Below are positions 10,981 to 22,500 of a DNA stretch of 64,000 bases, in pieces. The notes under the pieces are model-generated. The model ran no database searches and had not been told where the DNA came from. It worked only from the letters and a program-made list of their open reading frames with translations. A program made the position numbers and the translations under genes. How positions within the stretch are numbered: the first letter of the stretch is position 1; each line of letters starts with the position of its first letter. This DNA comes from Dactylonectria macrodidyma (Eukaryota > Ascomycota > Sordariomycetes > Hypocreales > Nectriaceae): contig JAGMUV010000001.1 of assembly GCA_020744425.1 (NCBI GenBank), positions 5,270,001 through 5,334,000 on the forward strand, in the 5' to 3' direction.

Positions 10981-11767
10981 TTCGCAACGATGGTCCGTAC
11001 GACAGGTACTCCCACACAATGAAGTTGGTGGCTCATCAAAATGGTTATCGGGTTTCGCCAGGGCAGTTGGCGCCCCGTAGCTCTGGAGATTCCCATGTTT
11101 ATGTCTCTCCCTCTTAACGAGTGCCATCTGGAAAACCAAGCTTCAAACGAAATTAATGGATTGATGAATGCTCAGATCGCAACCCGCTTGTGTCGGGTGT
11201 CTGCGTCAGCTTTCTCGTTTGACAGCTGCAGCCCCATGATCCACAGTACACGATACGCGATATTAGAGGCCACCCAGACAGACAATAGCTGCGCCACTCG
11301 ACCACTGCGTAATGAGTGTACAGAATGTAGAAATCAGAAGTACACTGTCGGATAGCTGTACAATCTACCTACCAAGCAAAAAAGAAACAACCCTCATCAT
11401 CTAATTATCGGTGCGAATGACGCCGCCAAGAGAAGTGGCCTCTTTTGGCTTCGTCCATCTGTGTCCGTCGGCTCGGCTCTTCTCTGCCCCGAAGCAGCAC
11501 GCGACGTCATCGCTGGAGCGCTAAGAAAACTTGGGCGAATCCTTTCTCACCAACCCAAACACCGCAAATCGCAAATGGCCCCATCATCGACGAAAGGATC
11601 CACGCCTTTCGTTGCCAAAGTCTCTCACCCCGCGCGTTGATCCTTGCCGTTCTGCCGCTGCAGCCCCCTCCTAGCACATGCTGCGACGAGCTTGCCTTTT
11701 CCCTCGACCTTGACTCGCCTTGTTTCATTGACGCAATCCTTTCACCCTGTCCTAGGACCAATCGACG

Positions 11768-12847
11768 ATGCCGCCGCGAGTTCGGCCCCTGTCCCGACTC
11801 TGCTCCGTCCCGGCCCCTCCCGCAGCCGTCTTTCCTCCGGCGACGCAGTCCGGAGCTCTAGTTCGAGGTGGAGCTTGTCTTCGCCAGGCCGGCGGCCATG
11901 TCCGCCCATGGTCTAGTTCAAACGCCCAGAATCGCGAGAAACTCCCTCCGCTCTCGCTGCTCGCCCATCAGCACCTCGCCGGCAACGGCCCTGGCGGCTT
12001 TGTCCCATACGACAAGGCGCAAGCGGCCCAGGAGGTCCTCCGTGCCCGCCTTCTCGCCTGGAAAAACCTCCCGGACAACGAGCGCCCTGATCCTCCGCGG
12101 CCTCACCTCCTCACATTCGAGGCCACCCCAACCATAACCCTCGGCCGTCGCCAATCCACCCTCACGCCAGCTCATATCTCTCGTCTCCAGGCGCCTCTAC
12201 GCATTGCCCTTCCGCACCGAGTCGACCCTGTCTCAGAGGTGTCGTTTCGTCCAGACGTCCGCCAGACGGCCCGCGGCGGCCTCACGACATACCACGGACC
12301 CGGACAGGTCGTCTTCTGGCCCGTCCTCGACATGCACTCCCCACAGTATTCCCGATACTCGGTGGTCTCCTACGCTGCCCATCTCGAGGCCACCACCCGC
12401 AACTTACTCGCTGAACTCTTCGGCCTGGAAACGTACACAAACCGGGATGAGCCCGGTGTCTGGGCGAAGACGTCCGCCGGCCAACCGGAGCGCAAGATCG
12501 CCGCGCTGGGCGTACATCACCGGCGTCACGTCACGTCGCTTGGCATCGCGCTGAACGTTGACGTTCCTCTATCGGGGCCAGAAGATGTCAACCCCTGGGC
12601 ACGTTTCGTGCCTTGTGGACTCGACGGCAAGCTCGTCACGTCTGTGGAGGCAGAGCTGCAGGAACGCGGTGGTGGCGCTAGCGGACTCGCGGAATCAGGA
12701 CTAACGATGGCTGATATAGCAGCCCGGTGGGCGAGGTTGTTCGAAGAGGGGCTGAGAGATGAGACAAAACGAGAAGTAGACGAAGGCGCCTTATTGACAA
12801 AGCTCACCCCGGATCTAGCTTTCTTGGCCACAGCATGGTTTCCCTAG
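11768..12847 (+). CDS. LIP2: Mitochondrial octanoyltransferase (LipB type)
   Basis: A single exon encodes 359 residues from the ATG at 11768. It transfers the octanoyl group from acyl carrier protein to lipoyl domains (in yeast first to Gcv3), the first committed step of lipoate synthesis in mitochondria. The N-terminus to about residue 50 is Arg-rich and nearly free of acidic residues, as in a mitochondrial targeting sequence. The family signature RGGLTTYHGPGQ is at 169-180, the conserved Lys in RKIAALG is Lys243, and the catalytic Cys in VPCGLDGK is Cys283. Length and domain order fit fungal LipB/Lip2 proteins, and nothing appears missing. It faces the SUR7-family gene across a shared upstream region, with no sign of functional linkage. 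Confidence 0.93.
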   Translation: MPPRVRPLSRLCSVPAPPAAVFPPATQSGALVRGGACLRQAGGHVRPWSSSNAQNREKLPPLSLLAHQHLAGNGPGGFVPYDKAQAAQEVLRARLLAWKNLPDNERPDPPRPHLLTFEATPTITLGRRQSTLTPAHISRLQAPLRIALPHRVDPVSEVSFRPDVRQTARGGLTTYHGPGQVVFWPVLDMHSPQYSRYSVVSYAAHLEATTRNLLAELFGLETYTNRDEPGVWAKTSAGQPERKIAALGVHHRRHVTSLGIALNVDVPLSGPEDVNPWARFVPCGLDGKLVTSVEAELQERGGGASGLAESGLTMADIAARWARLFEEGLRDETKREVDEGALLTKLTPDLAFLATAWFP

Positions 12848-13369
12848 ATAGCCCCATCGATTCAGTTTGCTATACATATTGAGCAGACGCATGTTGGAAA
12901 TTACAATTTTGTAATTCTCCACCAATTCGCTTCCCTTTTCTCGACGAGTCGAGGCGGAAGGTCGGTCTTCAATAGTCATCAGTCCAGCTAATAACTGACA
13001 CAGAGCTGGGAGTCCATACTGGCGCGTACCTGAGGGATAACCTATCTATACGAAAAGTGAACTGACCATCTTCAATTAGCCAAAGGGTTGAGATCCCCTC
13101 CTCTCCCATTCGAGGCCCATTTCATAACGTTTTCATTCACTGTGCTGAACGATAGTGACTTATGACGGCAGCAAATTCATCGAATGCAACCACGAACACG
13201 ATTCACGACCAGGGGTCCAACGTATCCAAATTCAGCCCACTTTGAAGTTCCCACATTACTGGCTCACTTCAATTGGTCAATCGTGGTCAAATTCCCACAA
13301 ATAGACATGCCCATGCGTCAAGATCGTATAACCCTCATTTCTTCACCGTCTTTCATCAAACAACAACAA
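12848..13369. other. Intergenic region between LIP2 and the tRNA gene
   Basis: About 520 bases with the probable LIP2 3' UTR and the 5' flank of the tRNA gene. No gene or notable repeat seen. Confidence 0.4.
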
Positions 13370-13441
13370 GCCCCGTTGGCTAAGTGGTATAGCGTGTCAC
13401 TAGTAATGACAAGATCACTGGTTCGATTCCAGTACGGGGCA
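13370..13441 (+). tRNA. tRNA-Thr (anticodon AGU)
   Basis: 72 bases fold as a cloverleaf. Acceptor arms GCCCCGT and ACGGGGC pair over seven bases and leave an A discriminator. The D arm is GCTA..TAGC-like, the anticodon stem is TGTCA/TGACA with loop CTAGTAA and anticodon AGT at 13402-13404, and the T arm is ACTGG-TTCGATT-CCAGT. The internal RNA polymerase III promoter matches both consensus boxes: A box TGGCTAAGTGG and B box GGTTCGATTCC. A T-rich terminator lies downstream (TTTT near 13457). No intron. The first anticodon A would normally be modified to inosine to read ACU and ACC. Confidence 0.97.
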
Positions 13442-13787
13442 GTTCATCTTCTCAACTTTTCCTTTTTGCCTTTGTCGAGGCCTGATTGTGAAGTTGAGTG
13501 AGAAATAGGACCAGTCTCGACCTATCACTCATTCACGCATACTTTTCAAACCCCTCTCTTGAGAGACAGAGTCGGTTGCTCTGATTGTTAGCTGTGTTGA
13601 CCTGGAGTAGCAGCATCAACCATGTTTTCAGTCTAACGGAGACGTGGGAGAAGTATGGCTTGGACTCGCAGTGTTCATCAACTCTGTGTTTGACTGTTTA
13701 TTAATAGAAGAATTGGGAGTGGGCGCCGCTCTAATTCAACAACTGGTATTTGTACCTAATGCTTATGCTCTGAGCAACTTGGGAGTA

Positions 13788-15952
13788 TTATTCTACACTG
13801 GCTGTAGGCTTCTTCTTCTTCTCCGGCGTCACCGTTCCACTCGCTTCATCTGTCATTGCTGGCTCACCCTGCATGATGGCACTTGGCCGCTTACCCTTGA
13901 CCATCAAGGTGCATACGCGCGCGATAGTGGCGCGGCTCTCCCACAGAGGATAGATGCCAACGGCGAAGAAGGAAAGGAAGATCCAGATCATCCCGACCGA
14001 AACCCAGCCTGTGAAGAAGGACTTGGAGAAGATGTACCGTGAACCAAACATAGGCATCGGCCACAACACCAAGAAAGAAAGCGTCCTATATCGAAAATTT
14101 TAGTGTTGAAGAGCAAGTGGCGGGAAAGGGGTTGCGCACATAACAGCAGTCATGCTGCTGGCAATCTTGAATGCTCGAGCAAGCTTCCTCTGCTCTTCTT
14201 CAAAGTCGTCTTGCTGGGCCGCTTCGGCCTGTCGCTGGGACTCCTCGTCTACACCGGATTCCTTTATCACGTCGTGGTCATCTGCCTGGCGAATATCCAT
14301 CATCGTCTGCCAGTCATACTTGTCAACACCGAAAATGAGGCAAAAGACGGGAATGAAGACGACAGGAGACAGCAGCGCCGTAATGTTTCCGGCCAACATG
14401 GGGTTGTTAGACCCGGTGCAGAGCACGTCGAGCTTTCCGCAAGTCTTGCTCGCCGTAACGAGCCAGGCAATGATGGCACACGATGCGCCGAGGATAGGTG
14501 AAAGAGTGGCAGCCCATCGGTTCTGGCCATTCCAGATGAGGGTCAGTGTGGCCGGTAGAACAGCTGCAGAGATGAGCACGCCCATAAGAAGGTAGAGATA
14601 GCCCATGGAAATGCCATTGTACCACAAGCCGACCGAGATGCAGCAGATGACGACGGCATAGACGACCATGCTGGCGTGTGACATCCAAATGAGGCTCTTT
14701 CCACTGGCATTGGGCCGGAAGTAAGTGCGGTAAATGTCGTACGTGAAGATAGAAGAGGTTGCAACTAGCTCTGAGTTGAATGACGACGTGACGGCCAGGA
14801 AAACCACGAGCAACGTGGCTACGGCGCCTCCCTTTCCAAGCAAGGCAACGGCCGCATAGGGCAATACGAGGCCAGCCGAAACATCAGCTTCGCTCATACG
14901 ATCGGGGTACGTGGGGAATCGAGGGCTAGATTCAAGGGCCAAAGCAGAAAGGCCCATGGTGGTGGCAATCAAGTAAGGAATAGCGAACCAGGCGAGACCG
15001 CCGATGATGTATCCCGGAAGCGCATGGACGGGGTGAGCAGCGATAGCCTTGTTGTAGTATCCATTATCGAGGAAGACCGTGCCGAAGTTGCCGACAATGT
15101 TGATGATGAAGAAGATGACTCCGCCTTGGGAGCGCATCGTCAGGTAGCTACCATCCTGGTTGCCGTCGACGGGATGAGCTTTGCTGGCCTCGACAAGAAG
15201 GTCATACACAGCACTGGGACTTCCGAGCTCCTCTGAAGTTGCGTAGGCCGTCAGGGCGAATATGATGATGATGATGAGGACCGCGGCGCCGTGGATGTAG
15301 TCGGTGATGAAAGTGGCCTTGAGACCTCCGATAAAGGTATAAGCCACAACACCCACGGGGAGAAGGAAAATGGCTGCGATGGTGTGCATGCCAGTCAGAG
15401 CATTAATAGTAGCAGCGCCTCCTGAAATCAGCATCAGGGACACCAGGACATTGGTCACAAGGCCAAAGACGATGAATGTGAAGTGAGCCGGGCTTCCATA
15501 TCTCGCCTTGATGACCTCGAGAAAGGTGTGTGCGTTGGGTGCGCGCTTCTTGAGCATGATGGCGAGGGTGGCAAAGAGGAGGATCTGCACCGTGGCTCCA
15601 GAGGCGTACCAGAACGGACCAGAAACTCCATATCGGTAGCAGACGCCCGAGCTCTGCAGGAGAGTCGCCGCCCAGGTCCAGGAGGAGACGACGGCAGCGG
15701 CGACGAGGCCAGACTTTACGGAGCGGCCGGCCGTGTTGAACATCTCCGATGTTTGAACCTCGCCGTTGAATCGTTTGAGGATGTGCGTGAGAGAGATCTA
15801 GGGTTCATGTTGGTCAGCCATCGGCTTGAGGGAGAAGGCTGCTCTGGGGAACAGAGGGGACTGACCATGAAGACTGCAAAGGCGAGGCCTACGCCCAAGA
15901 CAATGCCGTAGCCAGCGCCTTGGCTGAGAGCAGCCGTTGCGGAGCCGGCCAT
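13788..15952 (-). CDS. DUR3: Urea active transporter, sodium:solute symporter family (DUR3)
   Basis: Minus-strand exons 15866-15952, 14140-15797 and 13788-14085 encode 680 residues; introns are 68 bp and 54 bp. Both joins restore conserved family sequence: the first gives [15 protein letters not shown] leading to [16 protein letters not shown], and the second gives SSMTAV(M)[12 protein letters not shown], the last-helix region. The protein is almost entirely membrane helices (about 15), with the fungal Dur3 block [17 protein letters not shown] and [17 protein letters not shown] [13 protein letters not shown]. Family members import urea, and often polyamines, with protons at the plasma membrane, and in ascomycetes are induced by nitrogen limitation. 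Several GATA-factor sites lie upstream. The C-terminus is Lys-rich and cytosolic. A YtcJ-type amidohydrolase follows in the same orientation further upstream. Confidence 0.95.
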
Positions 15953-16178
15953 GATGGAGATGATGGGGCCTGTTCGAAGTTGTTCGTCAAACTAGCCAAA
16001 CCCTGAAGGTGATGTACAGAGGGTAGATCGTCCAAGGTCGTGGAGCGTAGGCTATATATATGCAACATGCCCAGCAACACTCGACACAGTCGGCGAGGAG
16101 CATCTTGGCAAAACTGGAAGATTTCCAGCATGTTGAACACAATGATTGTCGAGGACACTGTCAGTATCAGTCCGCGCG

Positions 16179-16964
16179 AGATAAGAGCAACAGTCGACCA
16201 ATCTCCAATGGCTATAGGCTCACAGATGGATGGCTTGAACAAAAAGACACCGCCGGGCCGCAGCTTGAGTGCGCCGGCGGGGGCGCTGATATCTGGGCCG
16301 GGGAAGATGATCCATGCTGCAAGCCTTTCAAACCCCAGAGTATTTTCGGGTTATCAACTCAAACTCCATTGGAGAGGATGACAGATCAGAAGGCCTGGCA
16401 CGGGATCGTCGAGACCAAGACTCTTGGTGCAGCAAACCCCCCACAAGCCCCAATGCTTGGTAGGTGGAGCCAGACGGAGGTGGGTGAAGGCATCATGACC
16501 GCCGAGTGGTGGGTGCTCATGGCGAGTTTTCTCAGCCCTGTCGCTTCTGGATTCAAGTATGTCTTTCAATGGGGTCATTATACCCGGCCCACGGGTATGA
16601 TTGACCTTAGAGAAGACTTTGCAGCTGCAGAAGAACATAATGCGTTCTCTAACCTAAACAGCATATCAGATAAACGCATCCTCTCCCCCCGTAGATGAGC
16701 GAATGAGAGAGCGTCGATCCAGGAGCCCGACTGCAGGTCAATCAGGCGACAGGTTCGGTGCTTGTTTACAGAGGGTGAATTAGAATGAGTAAAAATGAAG
16801 ACAAATAATCCTTCCACCAGCATGGCTCCTTGGCACCTGGCACTCCAACGCTTGGCACACGACGCTCGACACTTGGCACTTGGCAATGTCACATCCTTAT
16901 CTTTACGTTTGCTATTTGACTCGGCCTGTGAGCTGAAAGTCTTTTGAAGATCTTGTTTTGATAA
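16179..16964. promoter_or_regulatory. Cluster of GATA-factor (AreA-type) sites upstream of DUR3
   Basis: Four matches to HGATAR lie within about 1 kb of the DUR3 start: AGATAAG at 16179-16185, AGATAA at 16668-16673, AGATAAG on the minus strand at 16896-16902, and TGATAA at 16959-16964. AreA/NIT2 GATA factors activate urea permease genes under nitrogen limitation in Aspergillus and relatives, so the sites fit the gene. Six-base matches are common by chance, so activity is inference. Confidence 0.5.
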
Positions 16965-17635
16965 ACCCCATCTCCGAGGAATCAATTGGGCATCCAAAGA
17001 CTGTCTGGAGGCGATAACGTCAGATCAACGGTTTGCGTTTGCTCACTTCCTTCTAGCCACCACCCTGGTCTCCACGACACTTGGCATCCGCGTGCTCCAT
17101 TTTGCTTCTGCAAACATGCGAAAATTGGGCCGGCGGGCCATGGACACGGATCCTAGTTTCGGGGCATTTCTTCTCGCCGGCGGCGCTCCTCTAGTAGCTG
17201 GTTTGTGGTTTGTAGAGGTTACCACACAGATTGACTGGCCGTATCGCAGTTACAACTGTCTGGGAACAGTCAGTCAAAGGATTGCTTTCTCTTGGCACGG
17301 TTTGCGTCAAGTGGAGGCAGAGCGATGAGGTCTTCATGACAAAGCGGTGAAGTTGTTTCCATTTCGATCAGAGCCCAACAGTTAAGAATTACATCATGTA
17401 TTAATCGCATCACACCTTGGATGGTCTTCTTTCTACAGCGCTCGCCAATACCCTGCCTCCACCATGAACCCAAGATTCCGCCCGCCAAGCAAGTGACAAA
17501 CGCCCTTAAACATACAGTCACTGAACTAACACGTCCCAGAGGAGGTCGCCATCGCAATTGATAGTAATGTCATCGGCGGTCGCTTTCAATTAGTCTTCTG
17601 CAAGGTGGGGTCACCGGGACGGGTAGACGGTGTGA

Positions 17636-17662
17636 GAGCCGGAGCCGGAGCCGGAGCCGGAG
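17636..17662. repeat. GAGCCG hexanucleotide repeat
   Basis: Just over four tandem GAGCCG units (27 bases) in non-coding DNA downstream of the amidohydrolase gene. Confidence 0.9.
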
Positions 17663-17920
17663 AAGCTACCGGATAGTCGTCCCCGATGTTCGTCCACCAC
17701 AGCTTGTCGCGTCTTATGCATATCCAGCCTCGGAAAACCAGCTTATGGTTTCAGACTCGTACACTCATCATGCTTTGACAGCGTGGACTGCAGCTTTTCT
17801 TGTCGATTACTTACTCATTGACCGCTACGGCTTTCAAGCGACAGGAAACACGAACGGTTGACTACACTGCGGCCCCGATATCTAAAGGATTTCCAAGCAC
17901 CACGTTGTATTATCGAGCTG

Positions 17921-19558
17921 CTATTTACGCCAAACTCTTTTCCCACCAAACCAAGTTTCCTTGACCTCCGCCTTAAGCAAGCTCTTGGCATCCCACTCCA
18001 TCCCGACCACCACAAAGTCTGCAATCTTGCCCACGTCTAAGCTGCCCACCCGATCCTCGGCAAACACACTCTTAGCTGCACCCAGAGTCGCGGCCGACAC
18101 AGCTTCGCAGACGCCCAGACGAAAGTGTTCGTTAACTGTGTTTAGAGACTCGGGCTCCCTCGCCGAGCGTCTCGTCGTAGCCGTGTACAGGTTATGTAGG
18201 GGGTTGTAAGGGGCCGTTGGGCTGTCGCTTCCAATGGCCAGCAGCGCCCCGTTGTCTGCGAACTCGCGATATGCCATGGCTCGCTCGCAGCGGTGCGAGC
18301 CGATGAGACGGGGCCAGTCCCGAAGCAAGACCGGATCGCAGTGCACCGGCTGGATCGACGCCGTGATGCCGAGAGCCCCGAGCCTCTTCGCGTCCTCCGG
18401 CGCCGAGAACTCTAAGTGCTCGATGCGATGCCGGCTGCCCGGGGCCGCATACGCCTCGACGGCATCCACGGCCATGCGGATGGCAGCGTCTCCGATGGCG
18501 TGGAAGGCGATCTGCAGCCCCGAAGCCACTGCGTGCTTCACAACCGCCTCCAGCAGGTCCTTGTTCCAGAGGGGATCCGGCGACTCCCCGTTGGCGTACG
18601 GCCGCGAAACGTGGGCGGTGCAGGCATCGATAGTCCCGTCGCAGATGAGCTTGATTCCCGTGATGCAGAGGTCCGGCGAGTTGTCTTTGTTGTACTGCTT
18701 TTTGAGCTCCACGGCTCGATCCACCTGCTTCAGACAGGCGGCTTCCGAGTCTGGCAGCACTAGCCAGTATGCCGTTGTTCTCATCGCGAGGTCAGGCCGC
18801 TCGGTGCGGAGAGTCAGCAGGGCGTCCCATGAAGTCTCATCCATGGCCATCTCAACAAGACCCGTGTATCCTGAGGCGGTATAGACGTCTAAAGCAGACC
18901 CTATACAGTCCACCTTTTCTTTCTTGGACATTGCGTCTGAGAGAAAGGGCCAGGCAATGCCCACCGCGGCACCCTCGCTGAGAAGGCCAGTCAACTTGCC
19001 ATTCTCATCGCGTCCAATTGTCCCGCCGACGGGATCTGGCATGTCGGCAACTCCCATCTCAGCCAGAGCTGATGAGCTGCACCATATCGAATGTAAGTCC
19101 ATGCTGTTGATGTATATCGGGCGTGGGTCAATGTCGTCCAGCATCGCCGTATTAACACCGTTCGGTGTCAAGTCCAGCATCCAACCCCTAGCGAGGATCC
19201 TTGGTTCGTTAGGGTTCTTTCTGGCATAGGACCGCAGTGTGTCCTTAATCTCGTCGAAAGACTTGCACTCATCCAGCACAACCTTTTGCAACGACTGCCC
19301 AAGCAGGAGTAAATGCATGTGCCCGTCGATAAAGCCGGGGAGGACCGTCTGACCCTCCAAATCTTGTGTTGAGATGCCGCCATCTTGCTGATATTTAGCG
19401 GAGAGGTCTTTAGCAGAGCCAATATCAGAAATGATGCCATCCTTCACCAGCATGCTTTCTGCAAATGTCGGCTGGGCCTCGAAGCCGACGTCGGCTTTCG
19501 CCAGAATGCGGCCATTGGTAAAGAGAAGTGTAATTGGTGTGGTTCCTGACGCCATCAT
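17921..19558 (-). CDS. Amidohydrolase family 3 metal-dependent hydrolase (YtcJ-like)
   Basis: A single minus-strand exon encodes 545 residues from the ATG at 19556-19558 (a second Met follows directly). The frame is open further upstream but only via TTG, so that was not used. Family features in order: N-terminal small beta domain with LLFTNGRIL; metal-binding HxH in PGFIDGHMH (His80 and His82); GIKLICDGTID, where the Lys is the probable metal bridge; FHAIGDAA and RHRIEHLEF carrying the further His ligands; IGSDSPTAPYNPL carrying the catalytic Asp; and a C-terminal GKIADFVVV return to the beta domain. Length and layout match the Amidohydro_3/YtcJ group, which hydrolyses amide-type bonds. Substrates are rarely known. 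Its position behind DUR3, in the same orientation, hints at nitrogen scavenging but does not prove it. Confidence 0.85.
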   Translation of the reverse strand: MMASGTTPITLLFTNGRILAKADVGFEAQPTFAESMLVKDGIISDIGSAKDLSAKYQQDGGISTQDLEGQTVLPGFIDGHMHLLLLGQSLQKVVLDECKSFDEIKDTLRSYARKNPNEPRILARGWMLDLTPNGVNTAMLDDIDPRPIYINSMDLHSIWCSSSALAEMGVADMPDPVGGTIGRDENGKLTGLLSEGAAVGIAWPFLSDAMSKKEKVDCIGSALDVYTASGYTGLVEMAMDETSWDALLTLRTERPDLAMRTTAYWLVLPDSEAACLKQVDRAVELKKQYNKDNSPDLCITGIKLICDGTIDACTAHVSRPYANGESPDPLWNKDLLEAVVKHAVASGLQIAFHAIGDAAIRMAVDAVEAYAAPGSRHRIEHLEFSAPEDAKRLGALGITASIQPVHCDPVLLRDWPRLIGSHRCERAMAYREFADNGALLAIGSDSPTAPYNPLHNLYTATTRRSAREPESLNTVNEHFRLGVCEAVSAATLGAAKSVFAEDRVGSLDVGKIADFVVVGMEWDAKSLLKAEVKETWFGGKRVWRK

Positions 19559-22500
19559 GCGAACCAATCGTTGTAACGAAGCAACAAAATCCGGGACTCT
19601 CAAGACCTATGCGATCGAGAACAGCCGCAGGATCGCAAACGAAGTCGTCTCAAGTTCTTTATATGAAGCCAATAAGAGGGTGTCGCGCGACTGCTCTCGC
19701 GTCCGCGGGTTGCGGTGCGGGGTAGACCCACGTCAATTGATGAAAAAGAGGCCATTTACACGCTCTAGACGCCGAAGGTAGATAAGAAACTTGCCCATAA
19801 ACGGTGAAATACGTGCATTTAGGTATTATTTACTCGGAGTTTCTTAACTTCGTGGATACATTCCCCACAGAGGGTTCCATTCATCTCCATCAAGAGTTGA
19901 GATGTAGCTAATAAGACCAGGTCATGTTGATGCAACATGTACAATTCCTCATCCGCCATGTCAGTCTAGCAACAAATGCTCCGCCAACACACCCATTGTA
20001 ATATACGAAAAGACGCATCACGAGACTTATAGATCAAAGATATGAGCATTGTTCATCTTAATTCTACTCAAAGACAGCAAGGTCGGCACGCGCCATGAGA
20101 GATCATAGCAGAAAAGTGATCTGCTCATCATAATATAGGGTAGGTGAAATGGTGAGTACGTCATAGTGTGAGTAGTGGTCTATTGTTTTATATGAGATTC
20201 AAGAGACATTTCCTAGGAGTTTCCTTCAAACAGCAACATTGGTTGCGTGGTGAAGTTTTGAGGTCGAAGTGTTTATTAAGATACATGTTTGTTGCTTACT
20301 CGTGTGTCATGCATACCTACTTCGCAGTCGATATCTTCACTGCAAGTCTGCACAAAGGACATTCAGTTTGTCTAGTGGTTTATGATAGAGGACGTAAAAA
20401 ATACCAACTCGGCTCTGAATTAATTTCGTACCTTCTTTCACTAGAAGTGCGAAGTAGATAAAAAAAAAAAAAGATGGTCGTGATGTTAGAACGCAACTGT
20501 CTTTCATGGGCTATGGCTATGACTGCAGATCCCTCTCCGCACTAATGCCTCATACGAAAGTAAGAATTCTCAACCCTAATCATCTCATAATATTCAGATA
20601 TTGGGTCTTCGAACACTGTCCAAACCTCTCCCGTTGTTTCCTGGAGCATAAAAACCCTTGGCGCAAAGCCTGCCCACCGTTATCGCGGCTCGCATCGTGG
20701 CAGTTCCAGAGCATAGTCGCAACGTCACGTAGAAACTTGTCATTGCAGATTGTGAACTCGACTCTGACGTGTTTGAAAAATACACAATCTTCTATGTTTG
20801 GAAATGAAAATTTCTCTCATTGGTGATGACCCACGACCGTTTCTCGCCCGTTTCTAGCAATGATGCATGATTTTAGAGGGTTGTTGGTTGGTTGTGTTCG
20901 CTTGCAAGGCTATCCAACGCCACAGTTTGGGGTTGACCTAACTGTAGCTAGAACTACAACCCGCTGCCGTAGAGAGTGCTATTTTGCCTCTGTACTATTA
21001 CACCTATGCGTCAAGCGACAACAATGTTCCCAATAATAAATATTGTCTATTTTGGTGATCAATATTTCTCGACCGTGATAACTGCACCCCATCCAGGTCT
21101 ATGGCTGTGCTAATCCGGCGTCGTTGCGGCGTGTTACACAACTACCTGCCGTCAAAGACTCAGCTCCCCAATAGTTTGCGAGTCTATTCTAGGCATCAAA
21201 CTTTCCCGAGTGACTCGGCGGGGGTGACGACAACAATGGGACGGAAAGAACTCGTGGTCGCACCCGTGTGTCATGCGAGAGAGGAAAGGCAACGCATCAT
21301 TCCGACAGCTGCGTGTATCCGTGGCCTTCGAGACGGGAAGTGCCAGTGTTACCACAGGGGTCTAAGAGAACTACACGAGACAGACGATTTGGTGACGCTG
21401 AGGAAGATGAGCTTCCTCGTGCCGGTAACGGAGAGTGATCATGACATGGCAGGGTGTGGAATTGGAGAGGAGAAGTGTATGCGTTTTTAGAAATGCACAT
21501 CGAACCCCCGTCGAAATACGGACGAGTTAGAAGGCGAACAGAGGTAAGCACTTTCAAGATGAGACCTGCATAAGGGTTGGTTAGCCTGTCAAGACTTGCC
21601 TTCAGCCCTGGTCAGCTCTGATCAGCTGCTGCCACTATTTATGCCGTCACAGCTCCTCCGGCATTCAGCTCAATGCTCGCCCAGCCTCGCGCAACCAGCG
21701 AAAATGCAGCAATCAGTAAGCGGCAGGCAGGCTGAAGGAAGTAGGCCCTCAGCCCCAAGCCAAGCCCACATTTGACCGACCATTCACAACCGCCAGCAGG
21801 TGAAACAAAGCAAGCATCGGTATTCGCGATTTTCACGAATCACAGACTCAAGACTTGGTCGAGCGAGTGCACCCCCCTTTGTGTCTCTGGGAAGGAGGAC
21901 GAGGATGGCATTCGTGGCCCAATCGGAAAGACCTGCTGAAGAGGGAAGACAAGCAAGAGGGTCACACGTCTGCTGCCAGCGGTTGTGATCAAGTGCGATT
22001 TCGGGTGAGCAGCATGCGCTGGAGGGGGTGGATGGTTGACGAGGGGGGAATGTAGGATAGGGGGGAAGGGGGTGGCATCGACGAATGAGACGAGGTTGGC
22101 TGGAAGAGGAGGTCGAAGAAGCACGCAGGAGTGATATGGGAGTGGAACTGAGAGAAGTGGAACTGCATGTTGTTCCGGGTCTGACACGAGCATCCGCTAG
22201 AGTTGCACTGATCTAAGTCGAGGTGCGTTTGTCGTCGTCACGACGCGTGTCGACGATAATCCAAGTTGGGAATGGAAAGGGAAAGAGAAGCGAGGAAAGA
22301 AAGGGAAGGTAACGAGGAAAGAGGAAACAAGGTGAACAAATTATGATGCGTCTTGTCTCTGTAACCTCCCCCTCATCAAGACCTACCGAGGTAAGTAAGG
22401 TTGGTAAGTAGGTGCTTACCTGGGAATGGAACGTAGAGTGTCTGTTCGCACGGGGGTTTTTTGCGTGCCTGGCTGCGTGTCTCGCCTCGTGAAGACGGGA

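Larger units (their letters stand above)
9509..11767. other. Divergent intergenic region between the SUR7-family gene and LIP2
   Basis: About 2.3 kb serving as promoter DNA for both flanking genes. It contains an inverted repeat at 9554-9580 with 9-base arms GGATTGATT and AATCAATCC, a CTACGA-type microsatellite at 10937-10980, and a short coding-like fragment at 10458-10646 described separately. No complete gene was recognised. Confidence 0.4.
15953..17920. other. Intergenic region between DUR3 and the amidohydrolase gene
   Basis: About 2 kb holding the DUR3 promoter (with the GATA sites) and the 3' flank of the amidohydrolase gene. A GAGCCG hexanucleotide repeat lies at 17636-17662. No gene was recognised. 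Confidence 0.4.

Noticed and set aside
19559..19603. Longer amidohydrolase start
   Set aside because: The upstream initiator would be TTG; the two adjacent ATG codons at 19555-19558 fit the family start.
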